This document shows positions 23,078 to 32,023 of a DNA stretch of 64,000 bases, piece by piece (position 1 is the first letter of the stretch; each line of letters starts with the position of its first letter). Origin of the DNA: CAVQCJ01 sp963711005 (GTDB lineage Bacteria > Actinomycetota > Actinomycetes > Prado026); assembly GCA_963711005.1 (NCBI GenBank), contig CAVQCJ010000002.1, forward strand, positions 558,001 through 622,000, written 5' to 3'. The notes below the pieces were generated by a model that saw nothing but the letters and a program-made list of their open reading frames with translations, did no database searches and was not told the origin of the DNA. Made by a program: the position numbers and the translations under genes.

Positions 23078-23902
23078 TCACGTCGGGGCGAGATCCCCGT
23101 AGAAGTAGGACGCGGTGACCCCACCGTCCATGAGTACGTCGCTGCCGGTGATGAACGCCCCGTCTGGTCCCATCAGCAGCGCACCCAGCGTGGCGACCTC
23201 GTCCGGAGTTCCGGCCCGCCCGACCGGAGACCCCGAGATCATGCCCCGGTAGCCCTCCCCGCGGGGGCCGGTCAGCTCGTCGCGGGCCAGTGGGGTGATG
23301 ATGATTCCAGGGCTGATCGCGTTGAGCCGCGCCCCGCCTGCCCCCCGGACAGCCTCGGCCATCACTCGCAGAACGTTCCCCCGCTTGGACAGCTGGTATG
23401 CATTCAGGGGGTCGGTCACCTGGTCGGGCTGCAGCATCGGCAGGGACAGCAGCAGCTCCGCCGGCGTGGTCGCCAGCGCCCTGTCATCCTCGGCCGTCAG
23501 GGCGTGCAGACGGTGCCCTGACTGCGAGGCGATAACGACCCCGGAGCCGCCGGTCGCGACGATCCCGCCGAACAGCTCCAGCACCACGGCCGTTCCGTAC
23601 AGGTCAACGCGCAGGATCGTCTCCGGAGACGCCTGCGAGGGCGATACTCCTGCCGCATGAACCAGCCCTGTCACCTCGCCCCGGCTGGTGGCCTTCTCGA
23701 CCAACGCGAGCACCGACTCACGCTTGGACACATCCACGGTCGTCGTGCTGTTCTCGAAGCCCGCGTCGCTGAGCACCTCCCCCGCGGCGTCAGCGTTGCC
23801 CTGACGCAGATCAGCCAGCAAGACATGCTTGCCCGCGCTGATCCGTCGAGCGACCGCCTGGCCAATCGCTCCCGCCCCGATGACGACAACTACCTCACCC
23901 AC
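23078..23902 (-). CDS. Short-chain dehydrogenase/reductase
   Basis: A 274-aa SDR. The cofactor loop VVVVIGAGAIGQAVARR differs from the classical TGxxxGxG by starting with IGAGAIG. LVHAAGVSPSQ corresponds to NNAG, and NAYQLSKRGNVLRVMAEA contains the catalytic YxxxK (Tyr-Gln-Leu-Ser-Lys); LNAISPGIIITPLARDEL and ITGSDVLMDGG are the later motifs. GTG 23902 has a GAGGGA site 6-7 nt upstream; the longer frame to 24262 has no support. Convergent with the dehydrogenase gene, but both may act on the same alcohol/ketone. Substrate unknown. Confidence 0.87.
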   Translation of the reverse strand: MGEVVVVIGAGAIGQAVARRISAGKHVLLADLRQGNADAAGEVLSDAGFENSTTTVDVSKRESVLALVEKATSRGEVTGLVHAAGVSPSQASPETILRVDLYGTAVVLELFGGIVATGGSGVVIASQSGHRLHALTAEDDRALATTPAELLLSLPMLQPDQVTDPLNAYQLSKRGNVLRVMAEAVRGAGGARLNAISPGIIITPLARDELTGPRGEGYRGMISGSPVGRAGTPDEVATLGALLMGPDGAFITGSDVLMDGGVTASYFYGDLAPT

Positions 23903-24661
23903 GGGTAATCCCTCCCTCAGTCTGTTCACCAACTCAGTGAACAAGGCGCAGCCACTTTGAGAAAGGATTCGGTGCCGGCCGATACGCGGGGTCGTGGCGC
24001 AAGCAGAGCACGGACGCGCCGTTGCGTGCTCGTCGTTCCGGCAGCATGTGCGGGCGAACCTGTCGAGGAGGGTGTCCGTCCGGCTTCTGGCCGGACGGGG
24101 TGCGCTGCTGATGACCGGCAGCCCAACCGGTGGATCGGTACCTTCGGGACCTCGGATCGATAGGGACGCACCGGCTGCCTGCCGCCGGTGCGTCCTGGAC
24201 CACGTGTCGCAGCTGTGGACGAAGCCGGTCGCATTCAGTGATCTTGGGCAATGCGTCGCCAAGGATCACGGTCACAACAGCATCGAGTGGATGACCCTGC
24301 TTGGAGCCCAGAGCACCTATGCGACCGTACAGGCAGACAACCCAGGGGATCCAGGCCGCCAGGCTGCGGCCCGACCCGCATCACCCAAGCCTGTGCGGCA
24401 GCTCACCCACAATCGCTCCCGGCCAGCTGAGCACCGGGAGCCGCACACCGATGTGCCGTTCTGCTCGCCCGGACCGGCAATAGGTGCACTTCAGACATGT
24501 ACGCGATCCAGCGGTCAGCGTGCGGCCGCGTCGCTGTCCAGGTCGCGTGCTCGGCCAGCCGGGGACCTTCGCCACTACGAGCATGGACAGGCAGTTCGCG
24601 CGTGGGAAGACTTGTTGCACATAGCGGCCGGCGCAGCGTGTCGTGGCCCGTGCTCTGGCTT
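23903..24661. other. Non-coding stretch between SDR and TetR genes
   Basis: About 760 bp in which no open frame looks like a real protein. Two strong GC-rich hairpins are present: 24076-24098 (9-bp stem CCGTCCGGC, 5-nt loop) and 24164-24195 (11-bp stem GGACGCACCGG, 10-nt loop). They may be terminators or remnants of repeats. Nothing else recognisable. Confidence 0.55.
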
Positions 24662-25351
24662 TCAGAGAGCGCTGCGAACGTCTTCTCCTGGAGACCTCGG
24701 GCGACCGAGAAGAGTCGGAAGCGGTCGGTGAGCGACCGCGTGCGCGGAGCGGGCTGTCATGCCGAGCATGCGAAGCAGCATCTCGGCAAGCGCGTCGGCG
24801 TCTGCCTCGTCGAGCTCGTCGGTGTGGTCCAGCGCTGTCTGCAGGAACGCGATCAGGCACCCGGCGGTCGCAATCAGTCCTAGGTTCGCGTCTTCGATCG
24901 AGAACCGGCCGTCGGCGACCCCCCGGCGGATGTCGCGCAAGGCACGCGGCGCGAGCCCTCGGTCTTCGGAGGCGTAGGACACGCCGACCTGCAGCAGCAC
25001 CTGGGCGATCGCCGGGCGCGTCAGCGCGAGTCGCGACGTCATCCGGACGCCAACCGCGTAGATCTCAGCTGAGTCGGTCAAGTCTGCGCAGGCGCGATCG
25101 AGACTCTCGCCGTACTCCTCGAGCACCTCCCGGACGGCAACCTCGAACAGCGCGGCCTTCGACTCGAAGTGGTTGTAGAACGACCCGAAGCCGACGTCCG
25201 CCGTATCGGTGATCTCCTGGATGCTCACGTCCGCTGTCCCCCGCTCGGCGAGGATCCGCCGCGCCGCCTCCACGAGCGCCCGCCGTGTCCGCGCCTTCCG
25301 ACGGTCCAGCCGCGTCGGTTGCCCCTCCAGCTCCGCCGTCACGACCGCCAC
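24662..25351 (-). CDS. TetR-family transcriptional regulator
   Basis: A 229-aa one-component repressor. The N-terminal helix-turn-helix is RKARTRRALVEAARRILAERGTADVSIQEITDTADVGFGSFYNHFESKAALFEVAV, followed by an all-helical ligand domain. GTG 25351 has GGAGGAG about 5 nt upstream. It is divergent from the lipid-kinase gene across 105 bp that contains two overlapping dyads, so it probably controls itself and that kinase. The C-terminal tail (HAVAHRPLPTLLGRPR) is unconserved. The inducer cannot be predicted. Confidence 0.9.
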   Translation of the reverse strand: MAVVTAELEGQPTRLDRRKARTRRALVEAARRILAERGTADVSIQEITDTADVGFGSFYNHFESKAALFEVAVREVLEEYGESLDRACADLTDSAEIYAVGVRMTSRLALTRPAIAQVLLQVGVSYASEDRGLAPRALRDIRRGVADGRFSIEDANLGLIATAGCLIAFLQTALDHTDELDEADADALAEMLLRMLGMTARSAHAVAHRPLPTLLGRPRSPGEDVRSAL

Positions 25352-25376
25352 CGTAACTCCTCCTCTGCTTGACGAT

Positions 25377-25416
25377 TGGTAGATCAGTCCTGATACTACC
25401 ATCAGTATTCGAGAAG
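25377..25416. promoter_or_regulatory. Overlapping dyads, putative TetR operator
   Basis: GGTAGATCAG-TC-CTGATACTACC (25378-25400) is a near-perfect palindrome, and ATACT-ACCATC-AGTAT overlaps its right half. Both lie between the tetR start and the kinase start, with AT content above the local average, as expected of an operator-promoter. Confidence 0.65.
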
Positions 25417-25456
25417 CGCCCGTGGTCGCCAACTCTCTGGCCGAGGAGCCTGACGC

Positions 25457-26446
25457 ATGCCGGCCGATGACGTCGCACCCCGTGCGAGCCACCCCGTCCT
25501 GCTGATGAACCCGAGGTCCGGCGGCGGCAAGGCGACGCGGTTCGGGCTGGCAGACCGCTGCCGCGACCTCGGCGTCGAGCCGGTGGTGCTCCGCCCGGGC
25601 GACGACCTGCTCCAGCTCGCGGAAGCCGCCGTCGAGCGAGGGTGCGACCTCCTCGGGATGGCCGGCGGCGACGGCTCTCAGGCATTGGTGGCGTCCGTGG
25701 CTGCGCGCCATCGCGTCCCGTTCTTGGTGGTCCCCGCGGGAACGCGCAACCATTTCGCGCGGGACCTCGGCGTCGGGACCGACGTCGCCGGCGCGATGTC
25801 GGCGTTCGTGGACGGCGTCGTCGTTCCCGTCGACCTCGCCGAGGTCAACGGCAGGGCCTTCGTGAACAACGTGTCGATGGGCGCGTACGCGGAAATCGTC
25901 CGATCGCCGCACTACCGCGCGGCGAAGTTCCGGACGGTCGTCGAGATGCTCCCCGAGCTGGTGGGGCCGTCGGCCGCGCCCACCGACCTACGGTTCCGGT
26001 TGCCGAGCGGGGAGCAGGCGACGACGGCGTTGGTTCTCCTCGTGTCGAACAACCCGTACGAGCTGTCGGCGCTGCGTCACGGCGCAGGCCGCCCGCACGT
26101 GGACGGTGGAGTCCTCGGCGTGGCGGCGGTGCGAGCCCCCGGGCCCGCGGAGGCCGACCAGCTGGCGGCGCTCGACGCAGCCGGGGAGACGCAGCGGTTC
26201 GCGGGATGGCACGAGTGGACGACGACGGAGCTCGACGTCACCTCAGGCGACCCTGTGGCCCTGGGCATCGACGGCGAGTCGGTCACGCTCGACGCGCCGC
26301 TGCGGTTCGTGAGCCGGCCGCGGGCGCTGGTCGTGCGCGTCCCACGGCTGCGTGCGAGGCCGCGCCCGAAGCCGTTGGCTGCCGGCGCCGCTCCGCCGTC
26401 GCCGCTCGCGCTGCTCTCGCGGCTGGCCGCGGGACACGAGGCTTGA
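25457..26446 (+). CDS. Diacylglycerol kinase-like lipid kinase
   Basis: A 329-aa DAGK-catalytic-domain protein (YegS/DgkB/LCB5 group). VLLMNPRSGGGKATRFGLADRC is the N-terminal nucleotide region, GMAGGDGSQALVA the GGDG ATP loop, and PAGTRNHFARDLGVG the third signature; FVNNVSMGAYAEIV follows. It phosphorylates diacylglycerol or a related lipid at the membrane. ATG 25457 is used. The next gene, a truncated PAP2-like fragment, starts 2 bp after the stop; fused PAP2-DAGK proteins are common in actinobacteria, so the pair may be a split or decayed version. Confidence 0.9.
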   Translation: MPADDVAPRASHPVLLMNPRSGGGKATRFGLADRCRDLGVEPVVLRPGDDLLQLAEAAVERGCDLLGMAGGDGSQALVASVAARHRVPFLVVPAGTRNHFARDLGVGTDVAGAMSAFVDGVVVPVDLAEVNGRAFVNNVSMGAYAEIVRSPHYRAAKFRTVVEMLPELVGPSAAPTDLRFRLPSGEQATTALVLLVSNNPYELSALRHGAGRPHVDGGVLGVAAVRAPGPAEADQLAALDAAGETQRFAGWHEWTTTELDVTSGDPVALGIDGESVTLDAPLRFVSRPRALVVRVPRLRARPRPKPLAAGAAPPSPLALLSRLAAGHEA

Positions 26447-26447
26447 C

Positions 26448-26768
26448 GTGGACCAGGGACCGGACCAGCAGCCAGTGCTGACGAGCGTCTCGTCGTCGGC
26501 CGGGATCGGCACCAAGTCGGTCGAGGACTGGCTGGCTCGGCGGCTCGGCCAGGCCGGCCTATTCGAGCTTCCCGACAGGCTGCTTCGGGTGCTGAACGTC
26601 CTCGGTCGGTGGGACCGGCGCACGTACGAGGCGGTGGCCGGGCTGTCGACGCCACTGCTCGACGAGCCGATGCGGGTGGTGTCGCGGGTGGCCAACGGTG
26701 CGGTGACGAGGGCCGTCATCGAGCGAGCGACGTCATCGGTCGCCGGGCGCTTGTGGCGGCCGACCTGA
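26448..26768 (+). CDS. Short PAP2-phosphatase N-terminus-like protein (probably truncated)
   Basis: A 106-aa product starting at GTG 26448. The segment LGRWDRRTYEAVAGLSTPLLDEPMRVVSRVANGAVTRAVIERATSSV resembles the region before the first membrane helix in PAP2-phosphatase/DAGK fusion proteins (DRxxxeavaxxpTPlLDxxlrxlSraAn). The catalytic motifs of PAP2 phosphatases are absent. So it is either a remnant of a phosphatase or a small protein derived from it. It is translationally adjacent to the kinase gene. Confidence 0.5.
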   Translation: MDQGPDQQPVLTSVSSSAGIGTKSVEDWLARRLGQAGLFELPDRLLRVLNVLGRWDRRTYEAVAGLSTPLLDEPMRVVSRVANGAVTRAVIERATSSVAGRLWRPT

Positions 26769-26880
26769 CCTGAAGGCGACCCCTCTGCGCCGTAGGGCTC
26801 ACTGCAGGTACGTGCGACGACGGCGGGTGCCCGGATGGGCGCCCGCCGTCCTCCACGCGGATGCTGGCGCATCGCCGGCG

Positions 26881-27450
26881 TCAGACGGTCACCTGAGTCC
26901 GCATCGGCTCGGCGATCGACTGAATCTTCTTGTCCGCCGAGCGGAGCTGGATCCCCTGCACCAGCATCCAGGTCCCGACCATGACGTTGAACCAGCCGAA
27001 CAGGAGCGCCAGCGTGATCGCGCCCATGTCGGGCCGGGCGAAGAGCACCACGCCGAAGGCGATCGAGACGAGCCCGCCGAGGATGAAGACCGTCCGGGTG
27101 CCGGCGGACTCTCCCGTCCGGAAGCCGGTGACCAGCTCGACGATGCCGGTCACGACGGCCCAGCTGGCCACCAGCAAGACGAGGACCAGGGCCGTGGCCC
27201 CGGGCCAGGCGAGGGCGATGACACCAGCCGCGATGTCGACGAGGCCGAGGAGCAGGTGCCCGACCACGGGCTTGGCCCCGTCGCTGTTGAAGGCGGTCAC
27301 GAGCTGTGCAAAGGCCTCGGCGAAGGCGTAGACGGCGAAGGTGATGACGAGCGCGAGCACAGTGACGCCGGGCCAGACGAGAGCGATGGCACCGACGGCG
27401 AGCGCGAGCACGCCCCGCACCATGAGGGAGGTGCTGGCTGACTTGACCAT
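26881..27450 (-). CDS. HdeD family membrane protein
   Basis: A 189-aa protein with six hydrophobic segments arranged as three similar pairs (VRGVLALAVGAIALVWPGVTVLALV, LLLGLVDIAAGVIALAWPGATALVLVLLVASWAVVTG, FILGGLVSIAFGVVLFARPDMGAITLALLFGWFNVMVG), each with the W/RPG turn of HdeD/DUF308 proteins. E. coli HdeD is linked to acid resistance at high cell density; the actinobacterial role is unknown. ATG 27450 has AAGGGA 7 nt upstream. It is divergent from the DoxX-like gene. Confidence 0.88.
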   Translation of the reverse strand: MVKSASTSLMVRGVLALAVGAIALVWPGVTVLALVITFAVYAFAEAFAQLVTAFNSDGAKPVVGHLLLGLVDIAAGVIALAWPGATALVLVLLVASWAVVTGIVELVTGFRTGESAGTRTVFILGGLVSIAFGVVLFARPDMGAITLALLFGWFNVMVGTWMLVQGIQLRSADKKIQSIAEPMRTQVTV

Positions 27451-27581
27451 GACGGGTCCCTTCTGTGGATGTGGACCGATGTGGGTTGTCACCGATCCTC
27501 AGACTTGATGTTCAATGACAAAACTGATGATGGCCTGTTATTGTGGCGACGTCAACCCCCATTTCGGCCAAGGAGGCCACG

Positions 27582-27923
27582 GTGCTCATCACCGTCACGC
27601 TGCTGCTCGCAGCCGCCTGCCTGGCGCCAGCCGCCGGCAAGCTGCTCGCCCACCCCCAGATGCAGGCTTCGGCCGCCCACTTCGGCATCCCCTGGTCCCG
27701 GTACCGGCTCATCGGCATCGCCGAGCTCGCCGCGGTGGCCGGCATCCTCGCCGGGCTAGTGGTGCCCGCCCTGGGCGTGGCCGCCGCCGTCGGCATGATC
27801 ATGCTGCTCGTCGTCGCCCTCGTCGTGCACAGGCAGGCCGGCGACAACCCGAAGGACGCCATCCCAGCTTTCGTCGCGCTCGGCCTCAGCGCCGTCTACC
27901 TGGTCCTCCTCATCTCACATTGA
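27582..27923 (+). CDS. DoxX-like membrane protein
   Basis: A 113-aa protein with four hydrophobic segments. PAAGKLLAHPQMQASAAHFGIPWSRYRLIGIAELAAVAGILAGL is the DoxX_2/DoxX-like signature, ending in DAIPAFVALGLSAVYLVLL. GTG 27582 has AAGGAGG 5 nt upstream, which is better than GTG 27543. Members are associated with quinone or redox metabolism, but most are uncharacterised. It sits among other small stress-type membrane genes (HdeD, DUF1003). Confidence 0.82.
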   Translation: MLITVTLLLAAACLAPAAGKLLAHPQMQASAAHFGIPWSRYRLIGIAELAAVAGILAGLVVPALGVAAAVGMIMLLVVALVVHRQAGDNPKDAIPAFVALGLSAVYLVLLISH

Positions 27924-28195
27924 CAGCCATGTCGGTGAATGGCGCGGGAACCGCGGACGACGACGCACGCGCAGGAACGTTGATCACGCGGCGAGGTGCC
28001 GCGGAGCGCTGCGTTGTTGCCCCGGTTGGTGGGGACGAGGAGCCCAGCGCGTGCATACCGCAGCGGCGATGCGTGGCCCGGCGCGGCAACCGCGCTCGCC
28101 GCCCTCCACGCCAGCCGCCGAGTGACACGCTGTTGCCAAGGCGAAGGTCGGGCAAGTTGTCCCGTGCCCGTACCCGTCGACGGGTTGGAGCTGTG
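27924..28195. other. Intergenic region before DUF1003 gene
   Basis: About 270 bp with no convincing gene, repeat or terminator; the open frames crossing it have no recognisable content. Confidence 0.5.
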
Positions 28196-28657
28196 ATGGC
28201 CCTCAACGCCAACCACGAGATCGAGCGACTCAAACGCGCCGGAGACCGGTTCGCGGATCGAATCACCGACTTCGCCGGGAGTCTGCGGTTCGTTCGCCTG
28301 CACATAGCGTGGTTCTCATTGTGGATCTTGGTCAACGTCGGGGCGTTCGGGGCCTCGTTGACGTTCGACCCGTACCCGTTCGGGCTTCTCACGCTCGCGG
28401 TGTCGCTCGAAGCGATCTTCCTGTCGACGTTCGTGATGATCTCGCAGAACCGACAAGGAGCGGCTGCGGAGATCCGCTCAGAGCTCGACTACCGAACGAA
28501 CCTGATGGCCGAGCGCGAGGTCGACCTCGTCATGCGCGCCCTCGAACGCATGGCTACGAAGCAAGGTGTGGACGTCAGCGACCTCGCCGAGATACTCGTG
28601 GCACTGAGGGCCAGCTACGTCACCGCGACGGACGACTCCCCGCGAGTCAACACGTAG
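28196..28657 (+). CDS. DUF1003 membrane protein
   Basis: A 153-aa protein of the DUF1003 family. RLKRAGDRFADRITDFAGSLRFVRLHIAWFSLWILVNVGAFG gives the first membrane helix, DPYPFGLLTLAVSLEAIFLSTFVMISQNRQ the second and the family signature, then a long cytosolic helix (RTNLMAEREVDLVMRALERM). Function is unknown, often linked to metal stress in annotations without proof. ATG 28196 has GGAG about 6 nt upstream. Confidence 0.9.
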   Translation: MALNANHEIERLKRAGDRFADRITDFAGSLRFVRLHIAWFSLWILVNVGAFGASLTFDPYPFGLLTLAVSLEAIFLSTFVMISQNRQGAAAEIRSELDYRTNLMAEREVDLVMRALERMATKQGVDVSDLAEILVALRASYVTATDDSPRVNT

Positions 28658-29044
28658 CGTGCAGGATGCGTTGCTCTCGACGCGGAAGCCCGTTGCGCTT
28701 CAGGTGACCGCCGATGTGCCGGTAGGTGCGCAGCACGCCGCAGTCGCTGGACGACGGTTGTCGTGCCAGGAGGGGCGATGCCACGTGGCGGGACCCTGGT
28801 CGCAAGACCGGGGGAGGCTGGCGGCCAGGGTCCCCGTTGGGGGCCGCGCGGGAAGCCGACCACGGCGGAGGGGTGGCGGCCGAAACAACGACCCCAGGCC
28901 AGAAACGCTAAGCGCCAGGGGCTGCGCCGGCCAGGTGTCGGCCGCAGAGTTCACCGCAGGTTCACGCGCAGAATGACCGTCCGAACCCCCGCTTCGCAGC
29001 CGAGGCGGCTTCTCCCGTTCATGTTGGTGTGCGACCCTGCCCGC
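28658..29044. other. Intergenic region without recognisable gene
   Basis: About 390 bp, GC-rich, with open frames on both strands that look like codon-bias shadows. No terminator-quality hairpin or repeat copy was recognised. Confidence 0.45.
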
Positions 29045-29263
29045 ATGGGTGCCCCACAGGCTCGCATCGACGACGGTGATCGAGAGATGGCTGCGACCGA
29101 GTCCGGGCTCGGTCGCGACTACCCGGAGGTCCCAGCTGACGTGATCCACACCCTCGTGCAGCGGTCCTACCGCGCGATGACCCCGGCCAAGGTGCACAAC
29201 TTCCTGCCCTTGTTGGTCGTGCGAGATGTCCGGGCGCAACTGCGTGACCGGGCCGTGGCATAG
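29045..29263 (+). CDS. Three-helix-bundle dimerisation-domain protein
   Basis: A 72-aa protein whose core YPEVPADVIHTLVQRSYRAMTPAKVHNFLPLLVVRDVRAQLRD matches the small three-helix domain found alone or fused ahead of low-molecular-weight phosphatases and ArsR-type proteins in actinobacteria. ATG 29045 is used; ATG 29087 is possible. A second, divergent member lies 85 bp further on the opposite strand. Likely a dimerisation or adaptor module; partner unknown. Confidence 0.65.
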   Translation: MGAPQARIDDGDREMAATESGLGRDYPEVPADVIHTLVQRSYRAMTPAKVHNFLPLLVVRDVRAQLRDRAVA

Positions 29264-29348
29264 CCGGACAACTGGCCTGGCTAGCCCCGCGCGGTCCCCG
29301 GCATCGAGCTGCCCGCGTCGCTGGCGGCTATGGGCTGACCCGCCGAAT

Positions 29349-29555
29349 TCAGCCGGCTCGGCTGGCGTCGCGGAGTTCTCGAGCTGCCTGACGCTGTACG
29401 AGGAGGGGGACGAAGTCGCGCACGGATGCGTTGGCGTACTGGCGCCAGGTGGTGTCGATCGTCGCTTCGACGCGGGGTCGTGGGATCAGCGGGAACGTGT
29501 GTGCCAGCTCGGTTCGGAGCTGGTCGATCGCGCGGGCCTCGTCCTCGGTGTCCAT
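29349..29555 (-). CDS. Three-helix-bundle dimerisation-domain protein (second copy)
   Basis: A 68-aa protein, MDTEDEARAIDQLRTELAHT followed by FPLIPRPRVEATIDTTWRQYANASVRDFVPLLVQRQAARELRD, with the same helix pattern (FP-x-IP...V...ID...W, VRDFVPLLVxRxAxxxL) as the neighbour at 29045. It converges on that gene. Start ATG 29555 lacks a strong ribosome site. Two small relatives side by side suggest that they may form a heterodimer. Confidence 0.68.
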   Translation of the reverse strand: MDTEDEARAIDQLRTELAHTFPLIPRPRVEATIDTTWRQYANASVRDFVPLLVQRQAARELRDASRAG

Positions 29556-29657
29556 GGGTCAGTGATACCCGACCTAAACGTTTCGTATCGCTGTAATTCA
29601 CCATCTGGTCATCTCGACGTACTGGACGGCGGGACCCGCCGGACTACGGTCGCGCGG

Positions 29658-29909
29658 GTGAGCATCGACTACGACCCCGACGCTTTCCCGGACCCGTACG
29701 CGGACCGGTACTACATCGCGCAAGGCATCCTCGACAACGTACTGGCATCGCACGGCGGCCGACGGGCCGACGAGATCCGCTCGGAGCTGAAGCTGCGGAT
29801 GCTGAGCGTCGGCATCGACTGGCCGCCGTCCACCCTGGACCACTTCGCGTCCAAGATCAGCAGCGGGCAAGGCATCGCCCTAGGGGTTGTCGACGGGAAC
29901 CGGGCCTGA
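29658..29909 (+). CDS. Hypothetical 83-aa protein
   Basis: A short acidic N-terminus (SIDYDPDAFPDPYADRYYIA) precedes a helical stretch GILDNVLASHGGRRADEIRSELKLRMLSVGIDWPPSTLDHFASKISSG. GTG 29658 is assumed. The composition is protein-like and a terminator follows about 70 bp downstream, but I recognise no family. Confidence 0.5.
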   Translation: MSIDYDPDAFPDPYADRYYIAQGILDNVLASHGGRRADEIRSELKLRMLSVGIDWPPSTLDHFASKISSGQGIALGVVDGNRA

Positions 29910-29980
29910 CTGCGGGCTCCGACGAGCGGGGACGCTACAGGGGCGGGGCAGGGCCAGGGCAAGCCGCTGAGCAGGACAGC

Positions 29981-30021
29981 ACGAAGCCCGCCGGCAACGG
30001 GGGTTGGGCGGCGGGCTTCGT
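29981..30021 (+). terminator. Strong stem-loop terminator
   Basis: ACGAAGCCCGCC (29981-29992) pairs perfectly with GGCGGGCTTCGT (30010-30021) across a 17-nt loop. Placed 72 bp after the 83-aa gene, it probably ends that transcript; it could also act on the opposite strand for the region to its right. Confidence 0.75.
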
Positions 30022-30403
30022 TGCTATGAGCGCAGTCCCCAAGCGCGCCCGCAAGACGATCAAGCCCACAGCGACCACACCGGGGTCACGCACAATCCCA
30101 AGCCCACGTCCGGGACCTGCATCGCCGACGAGTCTTGCTCACTGACCGGATTGAAATGGACCAAGACCTACGGGCGCACGCTGGCCTGGGCAGGCCACTG
30201 GACTCCCCTTTCCACCGGGGTGGCCCATCCCCTGACGGGTGACCGACGTTTCGGTCATCCCCCGTCGGTGAGGATCCGTCGACCAGGTCCGCGGCCTCCG
30301 CTCCGAACCATGATCACAAGGGTGTTGGGCGGCGAACCGATGTGCCGTTCGCGGGCTGTTCCGATCCTCGCGTGGGCGTGGAACCGTGGGCGTGGGGGTT
30401 GAT
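30022..30403. other. Intergenic region without recognisable gene
   Basis: About 380 bp between the terminator and the end of the GT39 gene. Open frames exist but none shows family features. Confidence 0.45.
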
Positions 30404-31895
30404 TCAGCTCGACAGGTGTATGAGTTGGGCCCAGGCGTGCGCCCAGCCGCCGATCGGCCCGTCGCAGACGTAGACGGAGGCGCGGTCGGACTCCTCGTTG
30501 GAGACCGGGGCGGTGACGTCGGCGAACTTGCGGCACCCGGTGAAGAAGCGGTCGGGGGTGGCGTCTTCCCAGACCACGACGACGGGAGCGACATCTTGCG
30601 GTGGCGGCCCCCACAGGCCGTAGCCGTTGTGCCCGCTCCAGGCGTGCGGCAGGCCCAGCGACGGCCCGAACCGGTCGATGGCGCCGGCCTCGCCGTAGTT
30701 CGTGGCGTAGATCCCGGCGTGCGACGCGCTGGTCGGCCGGGATCGAGCCGTACGCGGCCGCGACCTGGTCCACCAGGTGCGGCCAGCCGACGGTCTCGCG
30801 CTGCGTCTCGCCGAGCCCGTTCCAAGGGGAGCCGGCGAGGGCGGCGGGGGACAGCACGGGAGCGCCGCCGGCAGGATCAGCGCCGAGGTCGCCAGCACCG
30901 CGGCGACGACCGGCCATCGGCGCCGCCAGCCTTCGACCACGACCGCAGCCGGCCGCGATGAGGACCGGATAGGTCCCGGCTGGGTAGTAGCCCTGCCCTG
31001 CGGTGAGCACGAAGAAGAGGAACACGAACAGCCACGTCCAGACCAGCACGCGGTATCTCGCCCACGTCGGGTCTCGCCACAGCTTCCCCAGCCCGACGAC
31101 CCACAGGTACGGCCGCGCCCAGGCTGAACAACGCAGCTGGAGGAAGCAAGAAGTTGGTGCGTTCGGCCACGGCGCCGTACTCGGCCCGGATCTGCCCGGC
31201 CAGCGTCAGCTGCGGCCAGCCGTGCTGGGCCTGCCAGGCGAGCACCGGCGCCCAGGCAACGGCTGCGATCGACGCGCCGACCGCCAGCCACCGGCTGCGC
31301 AGCAACGGGACGCGCCGTAGGGCGTGAGCAGCATCCCGACCAGGAGCGCCGCCGAGCAAGACGATCGGCAGCTGCTTGTTGAGCAGGCCGAGGCCGGCGA
31401 CCACACCGCTGGCGACCCACAGCCAGTCTCGGCCGGTTCGCAGGATGCGTACGACGAGCCAGGTCACCGTGACCCAGACGAGCCAAGTCGATCGTCGAGG
31501 TGACGAGCAGGTGTCCGGACAGCAGCACGAACGTGCCCACCGCCACCGTCACGGCCGACAGGACCTGTGCGAACCGTCGACCGCCGAGCTCGCGGGCCAT
31601 CAGCGCCCGACAGCAGCGTCACGCCGCTGCGGCGCGCCACCGCGGGCAGCCGGAACACCACCAGCGAGCCGTGCCCGACCCCGTTCATCACCCAGGCCAG
31701 GAACGGCGTCCCAGGCGGCTGGTCCGGGTAGCCCCACGCCAGGTGCTGGCCGGCCGCCAGGAAGTACAGCTCGTCTCGGAGGTAGCCGTACCGCGCGCTG
31801 AACGCGACCAGAACGACGACCAGAACACCCGTCACACCGGCCAGCGGCCACCACGCAAGCCCACGCGGCGATCGTGGACGGCGCTTGTCACCCAA
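30404..31895 (-). pseudogene. GT39/ArnT-like mannosyltransferase, split by several indels
   Basis: A full-length homologue of the polytopic GT39 (PMT_2/ArnT-like) glycosyltransferases can be pieced together only by switching among three frames at five or more places (around 31610, 31485, 31345, 31115, 30955 and 30745). N-terminal part: GYLRDELYFLAAGQHLAWGYPDQPPGTPFLAW, which contains the catalytic-type DE (RDELYF) and the DQPP motif of the family; middle: LLSGHLLVTSTID, LGLLNKQLPIVLLGG; C-terminal: GHNGYGLWGPPP and VVVVWEDATPDRFF. It would transfer a lipid-linked sugar across the membrane. At about 31485 the lesion is an extra base in a short homopolymer, pointing to sequencing error rather than long decay. 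Confidence 0.8.
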
Positions 31896-32023
31896 CCATC
31901 TTCACGAACTCAGGCGCGTCGCGATACCGACACCACCAACCCATCGGCAGCGTACGACCAGTCGCGCTGCCGAACGGGCGCACTGAAGTGCGATCAGGGG
32001 CGTGGATACGAGAGCATGGACCG

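Noticed and set aside
23934..24860. Several open frames between SDR and TetR genes as possible genes
   Set aside because: No family features, Arg/Ser-rich shadow-like composition, and strong hairpins within the stretch.
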